Shown here: positions 1-9,690 of the stretch, piece by piece
How the letters are laid out: each line of letters starts with the position of its first letter
Numbering within the stretch: the first letter of the stretch is position 1
Source: Streptomyces rishiriensis
GTDB lineage: Bacteria > Actinomycetota > Actinomycetes > Streptomycetales > Streptomycetaceae
Length of the DNA: 64,000 bases
Reading direction: 5' to 3'
NCBI RefSeq assembly: GCF_030815485.1
Contig: NZ_JAUSWV010000002.1
Location: 8,060,001 to 8,124,000, forward strand
The notes under the pieces: model-generated
What the model was told of the DNA's origin: nothing
The model's database searches: none
What the model saw: the letters and a program-made list of their open reading frames with translations, nothing else
Position numbers and translations under genes: made by a program

Positions 1-940
1 TGCGCTGCCGGCCGTCCGGGGCGGGCCGCTCCAGGATGCGGTACCTGGGGGAGTCGAGCTCGTCGCGCGCGCCGAGCATCGGCAGCCGTACGGTGGTGGC
101 GTAGGTGTGGACCGGCGCCGCCTTCGCGCCGCCGTCCGCGGTCTGCCGGATCATCACGTGCGTCTGCCGGGCGTGCCGCACGTTCATCAACTCGCCGACG
201 GTGCTCACGAGGGGCGCGCGCCGGCCGGCGAGGACGAGCTGGTCCGCGTCGACCTCGCACACCACGTCGAGACGTTGCCGGGCGAGCCCGGCGAGTAATC
301 CGCCCGCTTCGTCGGATCGCGTCAGGTCGAGGACCCAGGGGGCGCGGGGCAGCCGGGGCCGCGCCGCCACGTCCGCGGCGAAGTCGAGGACGTGGGCGCC
401 CGCGGGTTGTCCGGTCTCCGTCTCCGGTATGCGCGCACGGCGTCTGCGCTCCGGGTCCGAGCCCCAGGGTCCGCCGAGCACGAGGCTCCAGTCGACGGGG
501 AACGCGTGGGTGTCCGTGGAGAGGAACAGGCCCATCGCCCGCTGGCAGTTGAGGGTGCGCCCGGTGGTCGCGTCCCGGCGGCGGTGCACGCCCACCGAGT
601 GCTCGCCGCGCTTGGGGATGACGAGTTCGGCTACGGTCCAGGCGTACGGCGCCGCGTTCGCGGTGACCCGCAGGGCGAGTCTGTGGCGTACCGGCTCCCA
701 GTCCCACGGGCTGGCGGTGACGAACTGGCGCAGTCCGTGCGCCGCGGCCGTGGGTAACGCCGCCGCCCGCGCCATGTTCTGCGGGGTCTTCCTGCCGGAG
801 AGATGGGCGAGGGCCCAGAGATATGCCTGGGCCCAACGGCGTTGCTCGGCCCGGTGAAACGGGCTGAAAATCTCATCCACGAATGTCTGGATGTCAGTTC
901 CATTGACCGGCGCGGCCGTGTATGCCTCGCTCGACGACAT
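1..940 (-). CDS. IS701-like DDE transposase homologue, partial (3' end outside the window), probably catalytically inactive
   Basis: The minus-strand frame is open from an ATG at 940 to the left edge (313 codons), with a GAGGGGG ribosome site about 8 nt upstream. Residues 27-90 resemble the IS701/IS4-group N-terminus (EQRRWAQAYLWAL, then QFVTASPWDW). Residues 115-170 keep the SVGV, NCQ and DPERRRRARIPE blocks. In active IS701 enzymes the first catalytic Asp lies in a WVxDDTGFPK-like motif. Here residues 101-110 read WTVAELVIPK, so that Asp is absent. The second acidic block survives weakly (WVLDLTRSD, 202-210). I saw no inverted terminal repeat downstream of the start. A domesticated or dead transposase is more likely than an active insertion sequence. 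The family call is from pattern recognition only. Confidence 0.75.
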   Translation of the reverse strand, partial: MSSSEAYTAAPVNGTDIQTFVDEIFSPFHRAEQRRWAQAYLWALAHLSGRKTPQNMARAAALPTAAAHGLRQFVTASPWDWEPVRHRLALRVTANAAPYAWTVAELVIPKRGEHSVGVHRRRDATTGRTLNCQRAMGLFLSTDTHAFPVDWSLVLGGPWGSDPERRRRARIPETETGQPAGAHVLDFAADVAARPRLPRAPWVLDLTRSDEAGGLLAGLARQRLDVVCEVDADQLVLAGRRAPLVSTVGELMNVRHARQTHVMIRQTADGGAKAAPVHTYATTVRLPMLGARDELDSPRYRILERPAPDGRQR

Positions 941-1431
941 CTGGTGCTGTCCCCCTCGTAATCGAATCGCTTACACCCAGTGGGTGCATGGCACATCCGT
1001 ACGAGGCACAAAAATACCGTCCAGGTCGGCAAATGTGTGGAGCGGTCGTTTACTTTGTAACTTCGCGGCCTGAACAGTGGAAACGCGGACCGGGCGAATG
1101 GTGCGTGATGCGACGGGGACGAGTGCGGGCACTCTGACCCTACGGGACGAGCGTCCTGCCCTTGCCCGGTAATTGTCAAAAGTTTATGAACGCTTCCCGA
1201 TCGAATGCGGAGACGACTTCGCGACCCCTGATGCGCAAAGGCGCGAGGCGGCGCGCGAGTGGCCGCCGAAGGCCGGGGGACGTACCTTCGGCGGCCGTCA
1301 CGGGAATCCGGGCGGAAGGCCGGATCAGGAGGGGACAGGCCGGGCCGAGCGCGTGCAACGGGCCGGCCGGGCGAGTGGACGGACCGGAGGGGTCGGGCCG
1401 GACCGGAGCCGGCTCGCCCTCCCGCGGCGGC
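941..1431. other. Intergenic region without a recognisable gene
   Basis: This 491-base gap lies between the transposase-like gene start and the MFS gene stop, both on the minus strand. It should hold the promoter of the transposase-like gene. I see no protein with family resemblance in any frame. The only clear structure is the hairpin at 1261-1296, listed separately. Confidence 0.6.
1261..1296 (-). terminator. Perfect 12-bp hairpin downstream of the MFS gene
   Basis: GGCCGCCGAAGG (1261-1272) pairs perfectly with CCTTCGGCGGCC (1285-1296) around a 12-nt loop. It lies about 135 nt beyond the MFS stop in the direction of transcription. There is no U-tract, which is common for actinobacterial terminators. 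It could act on either strand. Confidence 0.5.
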
Positions 1432-2664
1432 CTAAGGTGCCGGCTGCTTCGCGGGGAAACCGTGACTGCGGGCGAACAGGACGACTCCGAGTACGGGCAG
1501 CAGGAGCAGCAGCACGGTCCAGGGGAAGGAGTCGCTGCCGCTCAGGTCGAGCAAGACGCCGCCGATGACACCGCCGGCCGCCATGGCGACGTTCCAGAGC
1601 GTGACGAGCATCGCCTGGGCCGCGTCCGCCGACTCACCGCCCGCCTCGCCGACCGCGGTCTGCAAGAGGGTGGGCACGCCGCCCCAGCCCAGGCCCCACA
1701 GGACGCACGCGAAGTACACGAGGCCGGTGTTGTCGGCGAGGACGGCCAGTAGCGCGGCGGCCACCGCGACCGACAGCGCGCTGGCGACGGTGAGCTGTCG
1801 CAGCCGGTGGTGGATCTGGGCGCCGACGATCCAGATGCTCGCCAGCGACGCGGCGCCGAAGGCGAGGAGCACCAGGTCCGTGTCGTCGCCCATGCCCAGG
1901 TCGTCGAGGAACGTGGCGATGTAGGCGTACAGGATGGTGTGGGCCAGGACGAACACGAGGGTGACGAACAGGACCGGGGTCACGCCTGGGATGCGCAGGG
2001 TCCGCAGCATCTTCGGCCGCTCGCCGCGTCCCTGCCCGGGGTAGTCCGGCACGGACGCCGTGATCCACAGCAGAAGCAGCACGGTGAGCGCCGTCATCGC
2101 GAGGAACGCCACACGCCAGCCCAGCGCCTCGCCGAGGAAGGTTCCGGCGGGTACGCCGAGGGAGAGCGCGACGGGAATCCCCGCCATGGCGATGGCGATG
2201 GCCTTGCCCTGGAGGTGTACGGGCGCCATACGCCGGGCGTACCCGGCCAGCAGCGCCCACGCCAGACCGGCCGCGACACCCGCGACGAACCGCGCCACCA
2301 TCGTCAGCCCGTAGACGGACGACACGGCCGTGACGGTGTTGGCGACGGCGAAGCCCGCCATGGAGGACAGCAGCAGTCGCTTGCGCCGCCATCCCGCGGT
2401 GGCCGCGGTCAGCGGGATCGCCGTGAGGGCGGTGCCGATCGCGTAGATCGTGACCGTCTGCCCGGTCGCGGACTCGCTCACCTGAAGGTCGTCGCTCATC
2501 GCGGGGAGCAGTCCCGCGGGCAGCGTCTCGGTGAGGCTGGTGATGAATACGGCGGTGGCGAGGGCGAGCAGGGCGAGAAGCGGGAGTTTCTGCTGCTCCT
2601 CGCCTCCGCCCCTGGCTCGCGGTGCCGCGGCGGAGGCTGCCGCGGTGTCGGGTGCGGTGCTCAT
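1432..2664 (-). CDS. MFS (DHA1/AraJ-type) efflux transporter
   Basis: The 410-residue protein has about twelve hydrophobic segments, a short polar N-terminal tail and a typical DHA1 layout. The A-motif-like stretch AGWRRKRLLLSS follows TM2-3, and the TM5 motif C region reads ALSLGVPAGTFLGEALGWRVAF. This order fits sugar-efflux/AraJ-type proton-coupled exporters of the inner membrane. The substrate cannot be read from sequence. It is co-oriented with the SDR-like gene 137 nt upstream and divergent from the large AfsR-like regulator. The three genes may form one regulated resistance or export locus. Length matches the family. Confidence 0.85.
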   Translation of the reverse strand: MSTAPDTAAASAAAPRARGGGEEQQKLPLLALLALATAVFITSLTETLPAGLLPAMSDDLQVSESATGQTVTIYAIGTALTAIPLTAATAGWRRKRLLLSSMAGFAVANTVTAVSSVYGLTMVARFVAGVAAGLAWALLAGYARRMAPVHLQGKAIAIAMAGIPVALSLGVPAGTFLGEALGWRVAFLAMTALTVLLLLWITASVPDYPGQGRGERPKMLRTLRIPGVTPVLFVTLVFVLAHTILYAYIATFLDDLGMGDDTDLVLLAFGAASLASIWIVGAQIHHRLRQLTVASALSVAVAAALLAVLADNTGLVYFACVLWGLGWGGVPTLLQTAVGEAGGESADAAQAMLVTLWNVAMAAGGVIGGVLLDLSGSDSFPWTVLLLLLPVLGVVLFARSHGFPAKQPAP

Positions 2665-2801
2665 GTGGTGTGCTCCGGATCTTCTCAGGACCTTCGGGGA
2701 CGTTCAGGAGTGGTCAGGGGCATGGGGCTCAGGGGGCGTTCCGGGACGGCGGCATCCGGGCTCCGGTCCTCGGGCGTGGGCTCGGCCGGGCCGGGCGTCC
2801 G

Positions 2802-3341
2802 TCACGGCCGGCTGAGCCCACCGTCGACAGGCAGCCGGGCGCCGGTCGTGAAGGTCGCTTCCGTGGCGAGGAAGAGTGCGGCGCGGGCCACCTCCTCGGC
2901 GGCTCCCAACCGGCCCAACGGGGGCAGGGACCCGGCGCCGCCGGGCCCCTCGATACACCCCGGGGCGACGGCGTTGACACGGATGCCGCGGGCGACGAGC
3001 TCGGCGGCCAGCGCCTGCACCGCGGCGGCCGAGGGAGCGGAGGCGGTGAGGACCACCGCGCCCCCGTCCCGCAGACGCGGCAGCAACGGCCGCGCCGTCG
3101 GCACGGAGTCGACGAAGAGGAGGTCGACGTCGCTCTCGTGGTCCGGGCCGGTCCCGACGGCGGCCGGTTCGACGACGCGTGCGGCGGAGCCCAGCTCGGC
3201 GCCCGCCCGAAGGCGCTGCTGCGGGGTGCGGGCGGTCAGCAGGACCGCCGCACCGCCTTCCACGAGACGCTTGGCGATGGCAAGGGCGATGCCGGTGGCC
3301 TCACCGACCACCAGAGCCTTCTTGCCCGCGTACCTGGTCAT
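2802..3341 (-). CDS. Short SDR-like protein lacking the catalytic Tyr-Lys pair
   Basis: I start it at the ATG at 3341, behind a GGGAGGGAA ribosome site. A longer frame extends to 3560 but would overlap the divergent regulator start. The 179-residue product has a Rossmann beginning (KKALVVGEATGIALAIAKRL), the late SDR block RGIRVNAVAPG and the C-terminal end ATFTTGARLPVDGG. Ordinary SDRs are about 250 residues. Between the Ser region (VVLTASAPS) and RGIRVN the usual YxxxK active site is missing, and the NAG block is not recognisable. It is therefore probably not a functional dehydrogenase. It may be a binding protein or a decaying gene with internal deletions. Confidence 0.7.
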   Translation of the reverse strand: MTRYAGKKALVVGEATGIALAIAKRLVEGGAAVLLTARTPQQRLRAGAELGSAARVVEPAAVGTGPDHESDVDLLFVDSVPTARPLLPRLRDGGAVVLTASAPSAAAVQALAAELVARGIRVNAVAPGCIEGPGGAGSLPPLGRLGAAEEVARAALFLATEATFTTGARLPVDGGLSRP

Positions 3342-3535
3342 GTCCGCCGTTCCCTCCCGCAGGTGCGTTGCCGCAGAGTGCGCGCTGTCACTCGTCGACG
3401 ACTGTCGCCGAAGGCGCTTCGGGGAACCTTCGGAACGGCTGACGGTCCGCTGCGGCCGCCCTCGGGCGGCGGCGGGGAAGTGTGCGGCGACCAGCGGTCC
3501 CCGGACGGAACCCGGCGCCATGTACGGTGACCCAC

Positions 3536-6500
3536 ATGCGGTTTGGGGTGCTCGGGCCACTGGTGGTGTGGGACGACGAGGGTGGGACGGTCAGGGTTCC
3601 CGAGATCAAGGTCCGGGCGTTGCTCGCGGACCTGCTCGCGCACGAGGGGGAGCCGGTCTCCGTGGACCGCCTCATCCACGACCTGTGGGGCGACGAACCG
3701 CCCGGCAGACCGGCGGGAGCCCTCCAGGCCAAGGTTTCGCAACTGCGCAGGGTCCTCGGCCGCGACCGGGTGGTGCGGCAGCCCCCGGGCTACCGGCTGC
3801 GGCTCGACGACGACGAGGTGGACGCCGTCCGCTTCCACGCCCTCGTGGCCGAGGCCCGTCCCCTGGCGGACCCGGCGGCGCGGGCGGCGCTGCTCACCGA
3901 GGCGCTCGGCCTCTGGCGGGGCCCCGCGTACGCGGACTTCGTGGACGAGGAGTTCGTGCGGGGGCCCGCGCAGCGTCTCGCGGAGCAGCGGCTGTCCGTG
4001 TCGGAGGAGCAGGCGGAGGCACGTCTGGCGGCGGGAGACCACGCCCTGCTCGCCGGAGAACTCGGCGGCCTCGTGGCGCAGCATCCGCTGAGGGAGCGGC
4101 TGCGCGCCGCGCAGATGCGGGCGCTCTACCTGACGGGGCGGCAGAGCGAGGCCCTCGCCTCGTACGAGGACCTGAGGTCCCGTCTCGCCGAGGAGCTGGG
4201 CGTCGACCCCAGCCCCGAACTCGGCGCCCTGCACCAGGCGGTGCTCCGCCAGGACCCGGTGCTGATCCCCGCGGTGGCGGCGGCCGACGAAGCGGGCCGC
4301 GGACACGGTGCGGTCGGCACACCTCTCCGCTCGAACGCCGCGGAGCCCGTTCACCCCGGGCGACGCCTGCCGGTCGCGCCCGCGGACCCGTCCGCCACGG
4401 GTGTTCACTCGAACCTGCCCGTCGCGCTCACCCCGCTCGTCGGCCGCGGCCGGGCCCTCGCCGACCTGTCCCGGCTCCTGGGCACCGCTCGGCTGGTGAC
4501 CGTCACCGGCCCCGGCGGCGTCGGCAAGACCCGCCTGGCCTTGGCGGCGGCGGAAGCGGCGGAGGATGGAGCGGCGGCCGATGGTCGGCCCGACGGGATC
4601 TGGCTCGTGGAGTTCGCCGGAGTCCGCGCCGGCACCGCCACCGACCTGGCGCAGGTCGTCGCCACCGTGCTGGGCATCGGGGACGCCCCGTCCTCCGCGC
4701 CGGGACCCGGCGCCGGCGCGGCCACCGGCGGACCGTCACCCGTGCACCGTCTCGCCACCGCCCTGCGGGACCGCCGTACGCTGCTCGTCCTGGACAACTG
4801 CGAACACGTCGTCGACGCCGCCGCCGACCTCGTCGAGTCGCTCCTGCGCACCGCCCCCGGCCTGCGCGTGCTGGCGACGAGCCAGGAGCCGTTCGGACTG
4901 GCGGCCGAGGCCGTGTTCCTGGCCGAACCCCTCCCGACCGCCGACGCCGTAAAGCTGTTCACGCAGCGCGCCGCCGCGTCCGCCCCCGGGTTTCCGCTCG
5001 ACCCGGACAGGGCCACCGCGTCCGACCGTGCCGCCGTCGCCGAGATCTGCCGTCGCCTCGACGGCATCCCCCTCGCCCTGGAGCTCGCGGCCACCCGGGT
5101 ACGGGGCCTGGGCGTGCGGGAGTTGGCGGCCCGGCTCGGATGCCGGTTCCAGCTCCTGACCTCCGGGCAGCGCGGCGCCCCCGCCCGCCAGCAGACGCTG
5201 CGGGCGGTGATCGACTGGAGCTGGGAGCTGCTCAGCGCCCCCGAGCGCATCGTCCTGCGCCGCCTCGCCGTGCACAGCGACGGCTGCGATCTGGCCGCCG
5301 CCGAGGCAGTGTGCGCGGGGGACGGCGTCGCCCGGGAGGATGTGCTCGACCTGGTGACACGGCTCGTCGACCGGTCCCTCGTGGTCATGGTGGACGGGCC
5401 CGCCGGGCCCCGTTACCGGCTGCTGGAGTCCGTCGCCGCGTACGCGACGGAGCGGCTGCACGAGATGGAGGACCTCACCGACGTACGCGACCGGCATCTG
5501 CGCCACTACCTGGCTCTGGCCGAACAGGCCGAGCCGCAACTGCGCGGCGCCGGACAGCGGCCCTGGCTGGCCCGTCTGGACGCCGAGGCCGGCAATCTGC
5601 GTGCGGCGCTCGACGAGGCGGTGCGCCGGGCCGGCGCGGGAGAAGCGGACGAAGCCCTGCGGCTCGCCACCGCCTTGTCCTGGTGGTGGCTTCCGCGCGG
5701 TCGCCTCTCCGAGGCGCGCCGCAGCCTGTCGGCCGTCCTCACGGCCACCGCAGCTGCCGACGGCGACGCCACCGCCACAACGGAACTCGCCCTGTTGCAT
5801 GCCGCGTTCGCGCTGCTCACCGGCGACCACGCCGCTTCGGCCGCCGACGCATGGGCCGCCGCCGACGCCATCTGTGACCCGGTGCGCCGTGCCCGCGCCC
5901 TGTGGCTGTGCGCGTACGGCCTGTTCAGCGCGGGCGCCGCCGATCACGGAAGTGAACTGAATGCTCAGGCGCTCGCCCTGTTCTGCGCGGCGGGCGATCG
6001 ATGGGGCACCGCCGCCGCCCTCGGGCTGCGGGCGACGCTCGCGCTGGTCCGCGGCGATCTCGCCGGGCTCGGCCGCGACGGACTGCGCAGTGCCGCGCTC
6101 TTCCGCGAACTGGGCGACCGATGGGGCGAGTTGCAGACCGTGTCGCCACTCGCCGCGCTCGCGGAGATCAGGGGCGAGTACCAGGAAGCGGCCCGCCGCC
6201 AGCACGAAGGGCTGCGCATGGCGCAGGAGTTGGGTCTTGCGGCGGAGGTCTCGGCGCGGCTCTCGGGGCTGGGCCGGCTCGCGCTGCTCGCCCGCGACTG
6301 GGACCGGGCCCGCGATCTGCACGAGCGGGCCCGCCGCAGCGCTGCGGAACAGGGCTACACATACGGTGAGATCCACTCCGAGATGGGTCTCGCGCTCGGC
6401 GCGCGCCGCTCCGGCGACCTGGACGCCGCCGAGGCGCACCTGCTGGTGATCCGCGACGGCTACGCCCAGGTGTCGTCCCAGGCGGGCGACCATCTGCTCT

Positions 6501-6904
6501 GCGCCGAACTCGGCTTCGTCGCCGAACTCCGCGGCGACCCCGAGCGAGCCCTCGCCCATCACCTGCGCGGTCTGGAAGTAGCCCGCTCACTGGGCGAACC
6601 GCGCGCCCTGGCCCTGTCCCTCGAGGGTCTCGCAGGCGTGGCGGTCCTGCACTCCCACGAGCGCGCCGCCGCCTGCTCCGCGCTGCTGCTGGGCGCGGCG
6701 GACGCGGCGCGTCGCGGGGTGGGGGCTCCCCTCCCCGCGGCCGAACGCGGCGACGTCGACCGCGTCATGACGGCGGCGCGAGCTGCCCTGGGTGACGGCG
6801 CCGCGTTCGCCGAGGCGTTCGAGCAAGGCACCAGGCTGAGCGCCGACGAGGCGGTGCACCATGCCCGTACGAGCCTCGGCTGGCCGGTGGACGCGCCCGG
6901 CTGA
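3536..6904 (+). CDS. AfsR/SARP-type large regulator (winged helix, BTAD, NB-ARC ATPase, TPR)
   Basis: The 1122-residue protein starts MRFGVLGPLVVW at the ATG at 3536, the canonical start of SARP proteins. Residues 1-95 are the OmpR-like winged helix (DRLIHDLWGDEPP, QLRRVLG, GYRL). Residues 95-245 form the bacterial transcriptional activation domain ending SPELGALHQAVL. A STAND/NB-ARC ATPase follows, with Walker A GPGGVGKTRLA near residue 325 and Walker B LLVLDNCEH near 416. The last 450 residues are helical TPR-like repeats. Known relatives bind direct repeats near -35 regions and activate secondary metabolism. It is divergent from the SDR/MFS pair through 3342-3535, so those genes are plausible targets. 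No biosynthetic core genes are adjacent, so the original target cluster may be lost or distant. Confidence 0.9.
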   Translation: MRFGVLGPLVVWDDEGGTVRVPEIKVRALLADLLAHEGEPVSVDRLIHDLWGDEPPGRPAGALQAKVSQLRRVLGRDRVVRQPPGYRLRLDDDEVDAVRFHALVAEARPLADPAARAALLTEALGLWRGPAYADFVDEEFVRGPAQRLAEQRLSVSEEQAEARLAAGDHALLAGELGGLVAQHPLRERLRAAQMRALYLTGRQSEALASYEDLRSRLAEELGVDPSPELGALHQAVLRQDPVLIPAVAAADEAGRGHGAVGTPLRSNAAEPVHPGRRLPVAPADPSATGVHSNLPVALTPLVGRGRALADLSRLLGTARLVTVTGPGGVGKTRLALAAAEAAEDGAAADGRPDGIWLVEFAGVRAGTATDLAQVVATVLGIGDAPSSAPGPGAGAATGGPSPVHRLATALRDRRTLLVLDNCEHVVDAAADLVESLLRTAPGLRVLATSQEPFGLAAEAVFLAEPLPTADAVKLFTQRAAASAPGFPLDPDRATASDRAAVAEICRRLDGIPLALELAATRVRGLGVRELAARLGCRFQLLTSGQRGAPARQQTLRAVIDWSWELLSAPERIVLRRLAVHSDGCDLAAAEAVCAGDGVAREDVLDLVTRLVDRSLVVMVDGPAGPRYRLLESVAAYATERLHEMEDLTDVRDRHLRHYLALAEQAEPQLRGAGQRPWLARLDAEAGNLRAALDEAVRRAGAGEADEALRLATALSWWWLPRGRLSEARRSLSAVLTATAAADGDATATTELALLHAAFALLTGDHAASAADAWAAADAICDPVRRARALWLCAYGLFSAGAADHGSELNAQALALFCAAGDRWGTAAALGLRATLALVRGDLAGLGRDGLRSAALFRELGDRWGELQTVSPLAALAEIRGEYQEAARRQHEGLRMAQELGLAAEVSARLSGLGRLALLARDWDRARDLHERARRSAAEQGYTYGEIHSEMGLALGARRSGDLDAAEAHLLVIRDGYAQVSSQAGDHLLCAELGFVAELRGDPERALAHHLRGLEVARSLGEPRALALSLEGLAGVAVLHSHERAAACSALLLGAADAARRGVGAPLPAAERGDVDRVMTAARAALGDGAAFAEAFEQGTRLSADEAVHHARTSLGWPVDAPG

Positions 6905-7121
6905 GACGTGCCTGCCGGCCGGCCGCCGGGCCCGCGGTGGTGACGACGCGGCAGGACCCGGTTCCTCGGCACCGGGGCCTGCGTCCGGGGCTACGAGGTT
7001 TCCCAGCACACCGACATCAGCTGCACGCGGTCGCGGAATCGGTGATCGGCTGGGCGCTGGGGGAGTCGCTGGCGGAGCCGTTGGGCCGGGAGCTGGCGGC
7101 GACCGCGCAGCGGCAGTCACG

Positions 7122-7331
7122 TCAGGGGAATGCCGCGGACGCGCCCCGGTAGAGCGGCGGTCGGGACTTCAGGACCTGTTGGACGGCGGGGCGGCACGTG
7201 ACGGGGGCGTCGATGCCGACCACGCGGTGCTCGACGGAGAGCCGCTCCGGCCGCTCCGCTTCGTCGATGTCGCTCACCGTCTCCTCCACCGCCCTACGGA
7301 GCTGCCGGGGTGAGGGGGTGCGGGTGTGCAC
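7122..7331 (-). CDS. Small hypothetical protein (69 aa)
   Basis: The frame runs from GTG at 7331 to TGA and has strong G/C at third codon positions, suggesting it is or was coding. The product contains an acidic helix-like part (RRAVEETVSDIDEAERPERL) and a conserved-looking tail (QQVLKSRPPLYRGASAAFP). I do not recognise a family and see no good ribosome site. It may be a remnant. The rest of 6905-7458 shows nothing convincing. Confidence 0.3.
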   Translation of the reverse strand: MHTRTPSPRQLRRAVEETVSDIDEAERPERLSVEHRVVGIDAPVTCRPAVQQVLKSRPPLYRGASAAFP

Positions 7332-7458
7332 AGACGGTTCTGTCCCACCGTCCCGACCGCATAGTCTCGGTCCGGCGTGCCGAACAACATGCCTCCGACA
7401 TGGAGGACGGAATCGGGGGTAGGGGCGCGCGTGAAACGGGGAATGAGGGCGAGGCCAG

Positions 7459-7935
7459 TTGCGATCCCATGCCGACGACGACGGCTGCACGGCGCCGGGC
7501 GAGCACCTGCTGCGCGCCGGCTACGCCCTGGACGGAGACGGCGCCTGCATCGCCGACGCCCGCCACCACGCCGTCGCCTTCCTCGACCGGGCCCACGCAG
7601 CCCATCGCCTGCCCGTGTCCGCCCGCGCGCGGGACCTCACCCAGCTGGTGGTAAGCGAGCTCGTCACCAACGCTCTCAAGTACGCTCCCGGTCCTGTCCT
7701 GCTGGAACTACGCATCGACGTCCGAGCCGTGGAGGTCGTCGTACGGGACGGCGATCCGGCTGTTCCCGCCGCCCGGGCCGCTGATCCGGGCAGGATCGGC
7801 CAGCACGGCCTGGAGATCGTCAAGGCCGTCACCGAAGACCTGTCCATCGAGCAGGAGCCGGCGGGCAAGCGCATCACTGCGCGCATTGCCCTGACCGACA
7901 CCCCCGGCGCCACCGCCGCCGGAAGCCCGGAATGA
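7459..7935 (+). CDS. RsbW/SpoIIAB-like ATP-binding anti-sigma factor
   Basis: The TTG start at 7459 follows GAGGGCGAG, and an in-frame stop lies just upstream, so this start is well constrained. The 158-residue product is a single HATPase_c_2 domain. The N-box is SELVTNALKY and the glycine loop is GRIGQHGLEIV, followed by GKRITARIAL. Proteins of this family in Streptomyces bind sigma factors or STAS anti-anti-sigma proteins and can act as Ser kinases. It lies near a SpoIIE-type phosphatase at 8109-9690, the expected opposing activity. Two relatives occur in the window: an intact one at 31764-32246 and a fragment near 12631. Confidence 0.8.
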   Translation: MRSHADDDGCTAPGEHLLRAGYALDGDGACIADARHHAVAFLDRAHAAHRLPVSARARDLTQLVVSELVTNALKYAPGPVLLELRIDVRAVEVVVRDGDPAVPAARAADPGRIGQHGLEIVKAVTEDLSIEQEPAGKRITARIALTDTPGATAAGSPE

Positions 7936-8108
7936 CGGTGCGGTCGGCGCGGTGGGGAATCACTGGTCCAGTGTCGGCGGCCGACACGACGTGTTGACCG
8001 GACCGTCTGAAGCGGTCGGCCATGAGTCGAGGTGCGGCGAGTCCCCGGCGGCGAGCTTCGCCGCCGACCCCTGCCCGACGCGTCCGGCCGGCCGGACGCG
8101 TCGGGCGG

Positions 8109-9690
8109 CTACCGGGCAGGCGGAGAAGGGGAGTCGGGTCGCACGAGGAGCAGGGCGCGGTCGTCGGGGTAGTCGACGCCGGGCTGGTGGTTGAGGAACA
8201 GCTCGCACAGGTCGTGCACGTTCAAGCCGGCGCCCAGGCGGGCTGTCTCGGTGAGCCTGTCCAGGCCGGTGTCCAAGGTCTCCCTACGGCGTTCGATCAG
8301 GCCGTCGGTGTAGAGCAGGACGGCCTCGCCCTCGGCCCAGGGTGGTCCGGCCCTGGCGGAAGCGGGCGTCGGGGACGGGCCCGGCGGGCGGCGAGATCGG
8401 GCCGTCGAGATAGCGGCTGGAGCCGTCGGGACGCACCACGAGCGGCGGGGGATGCCCGGCCTTGACGTAGGTCACGGTGCGGGTCGGCCGGTGGTAGAGC
8501 AGGTAGGCGGCGGTGGCCATCTGGCCGCGGTGGTAGAGATGCAGATACTCGCTCAGCTCACGCAGCACCTCCTCCGGGCGGGTGCCGCAGCGCAGGACGA
8601 TTCCGCGCAGGGCGGCGATGATCTGTGCCATGACGGCCGCCTGGGGCAGGCCATGGCCGGCGACGTCGCCGATCGACAGGCCGATGTGGTCCTCGTCGAG
8701 GTCATAGAGGTCGTACCAGTCCCCGCCGACCATGACCATGTCGCTGGCGGGCGCGTAACGGGTCGCGACCTCCAGGCCCGCGACGTCCGGCAGTCGCGGC
8801 AGAAGGCTGAGCTGAAGGCGCTCGGCGACACGGTGTTCGTGTTCGTACAGTCCGGCGCGGCGTACCGCCTGGGCGATCTGCTGGGCCACCGCGGTCAGGT
8901 GCTCCGCCTCCGGCACGCCGCCCGCCCCGGGATACAAGGTGAGGGCTCCCAGCACCACCCCGTCGGCCTCCAGCACGGACCGTAGCGCTCCGGCGGCCGC
9001 GGGGTGCGCGACGTCACGGGGCCGGTCGAGGTCTCTCCAGGCGGTTCCGCTCAGGACGCGCGGCTCCTCACCCGGCCCCAGGGCGGGTACCAGGCGCTGT
9101 GAGTGCAGCTCCAAGGCCACGCGCTCGACGTCCAGCACCCGCGGCGCGGTGGCCGCCACGGCCTCGGCGACCTGGGCCAGGGTCGCCGACGACGCCAGCG
9201 CCTCCGTCAGTTGGTACAGGCGTTGCAGACGGGCGCGGGCCACCTGTTCGGCGAGCAGCAGCTTCTCGCGCTGGGCTTCGGCGGTACGCCGGATGGCGAT
9301 CTCCCGGTTGAGCGCGCTGACCTGTTGGCTGAGGACGACGAACCGGTCGGCGTGGTCCAGGCGGTGCAGGTTGAGCTGGATCACCGCCCCGGGCCCCTGC
9401 CACCAGGTGGCGCGCACGCCGTTGCACCGGAAGCGCACGGGGCTGCCGTCGCTGTCCTTCAGGACGAGCCCGCCCGGCAGCGGACTGCCGCTGCGCACCC
9501 AGTTCCCCAGATGCTTCCGCAGCACGCCGGGGTCGTCCTGCGCGAGGACATAGAGACTGGCGCCCGCGCAGAGCTGGGGTATCGAGGCGGCGGCGGCCGG
9601 ATTGGCCGCCAGGATCGTGCCGTCCCCCGCGCACAGGAGGACGGGGTGGGGCATCGTTTTCGTAATGGCCTCGAACAGGCCAAGGGTCAC
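8109..9690 (-). pseudogene. PAS-GAF-SpoIIE (RsbU-like) protein phosphatase with a one-base frameshift near the C-terminus
   Basis: Starting at GTG 9690, the frame encodes a PAS-like segment (about 1-130), a linker helix, a GAF-like domain (about 180-330) and a PP2C/SpoIIE domain with GGDWYDLYDLDEDHIGLSIGDVAGHG and GHPPPLVV. The reading frame then slips: after RFRQGRTTL it gives arginine-rich nonsense ending at 8284. Removing one C from the run at 8336-8338 restores an ideal SpoIIE end (EGEAVLLYTDGLIERRR, then DDRALLLV) and a TAG at 8109, giving 526 residues. This is a real frameshift or a sequence error. The GTG overlaps the stop of the upstream gene (GTGA), implying translational coupling. 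Family members dephosphorylate STAS anti-anti-sigma proteins. Confidence 0.8.

Noticed and set aside
1807..5877. A 1356-residue plus-strand open frame
   Set aside because: It is a GC-rich shadow overlapping the MFS, SDR and AfsR-like genes, rich in Arg/Gly/Pro with no domain motifs.
4736..6562. A 608-residue minus-strand open frame
   Set aside because: Shadow of the AfsR-like gene; no resemblance to a protein family.
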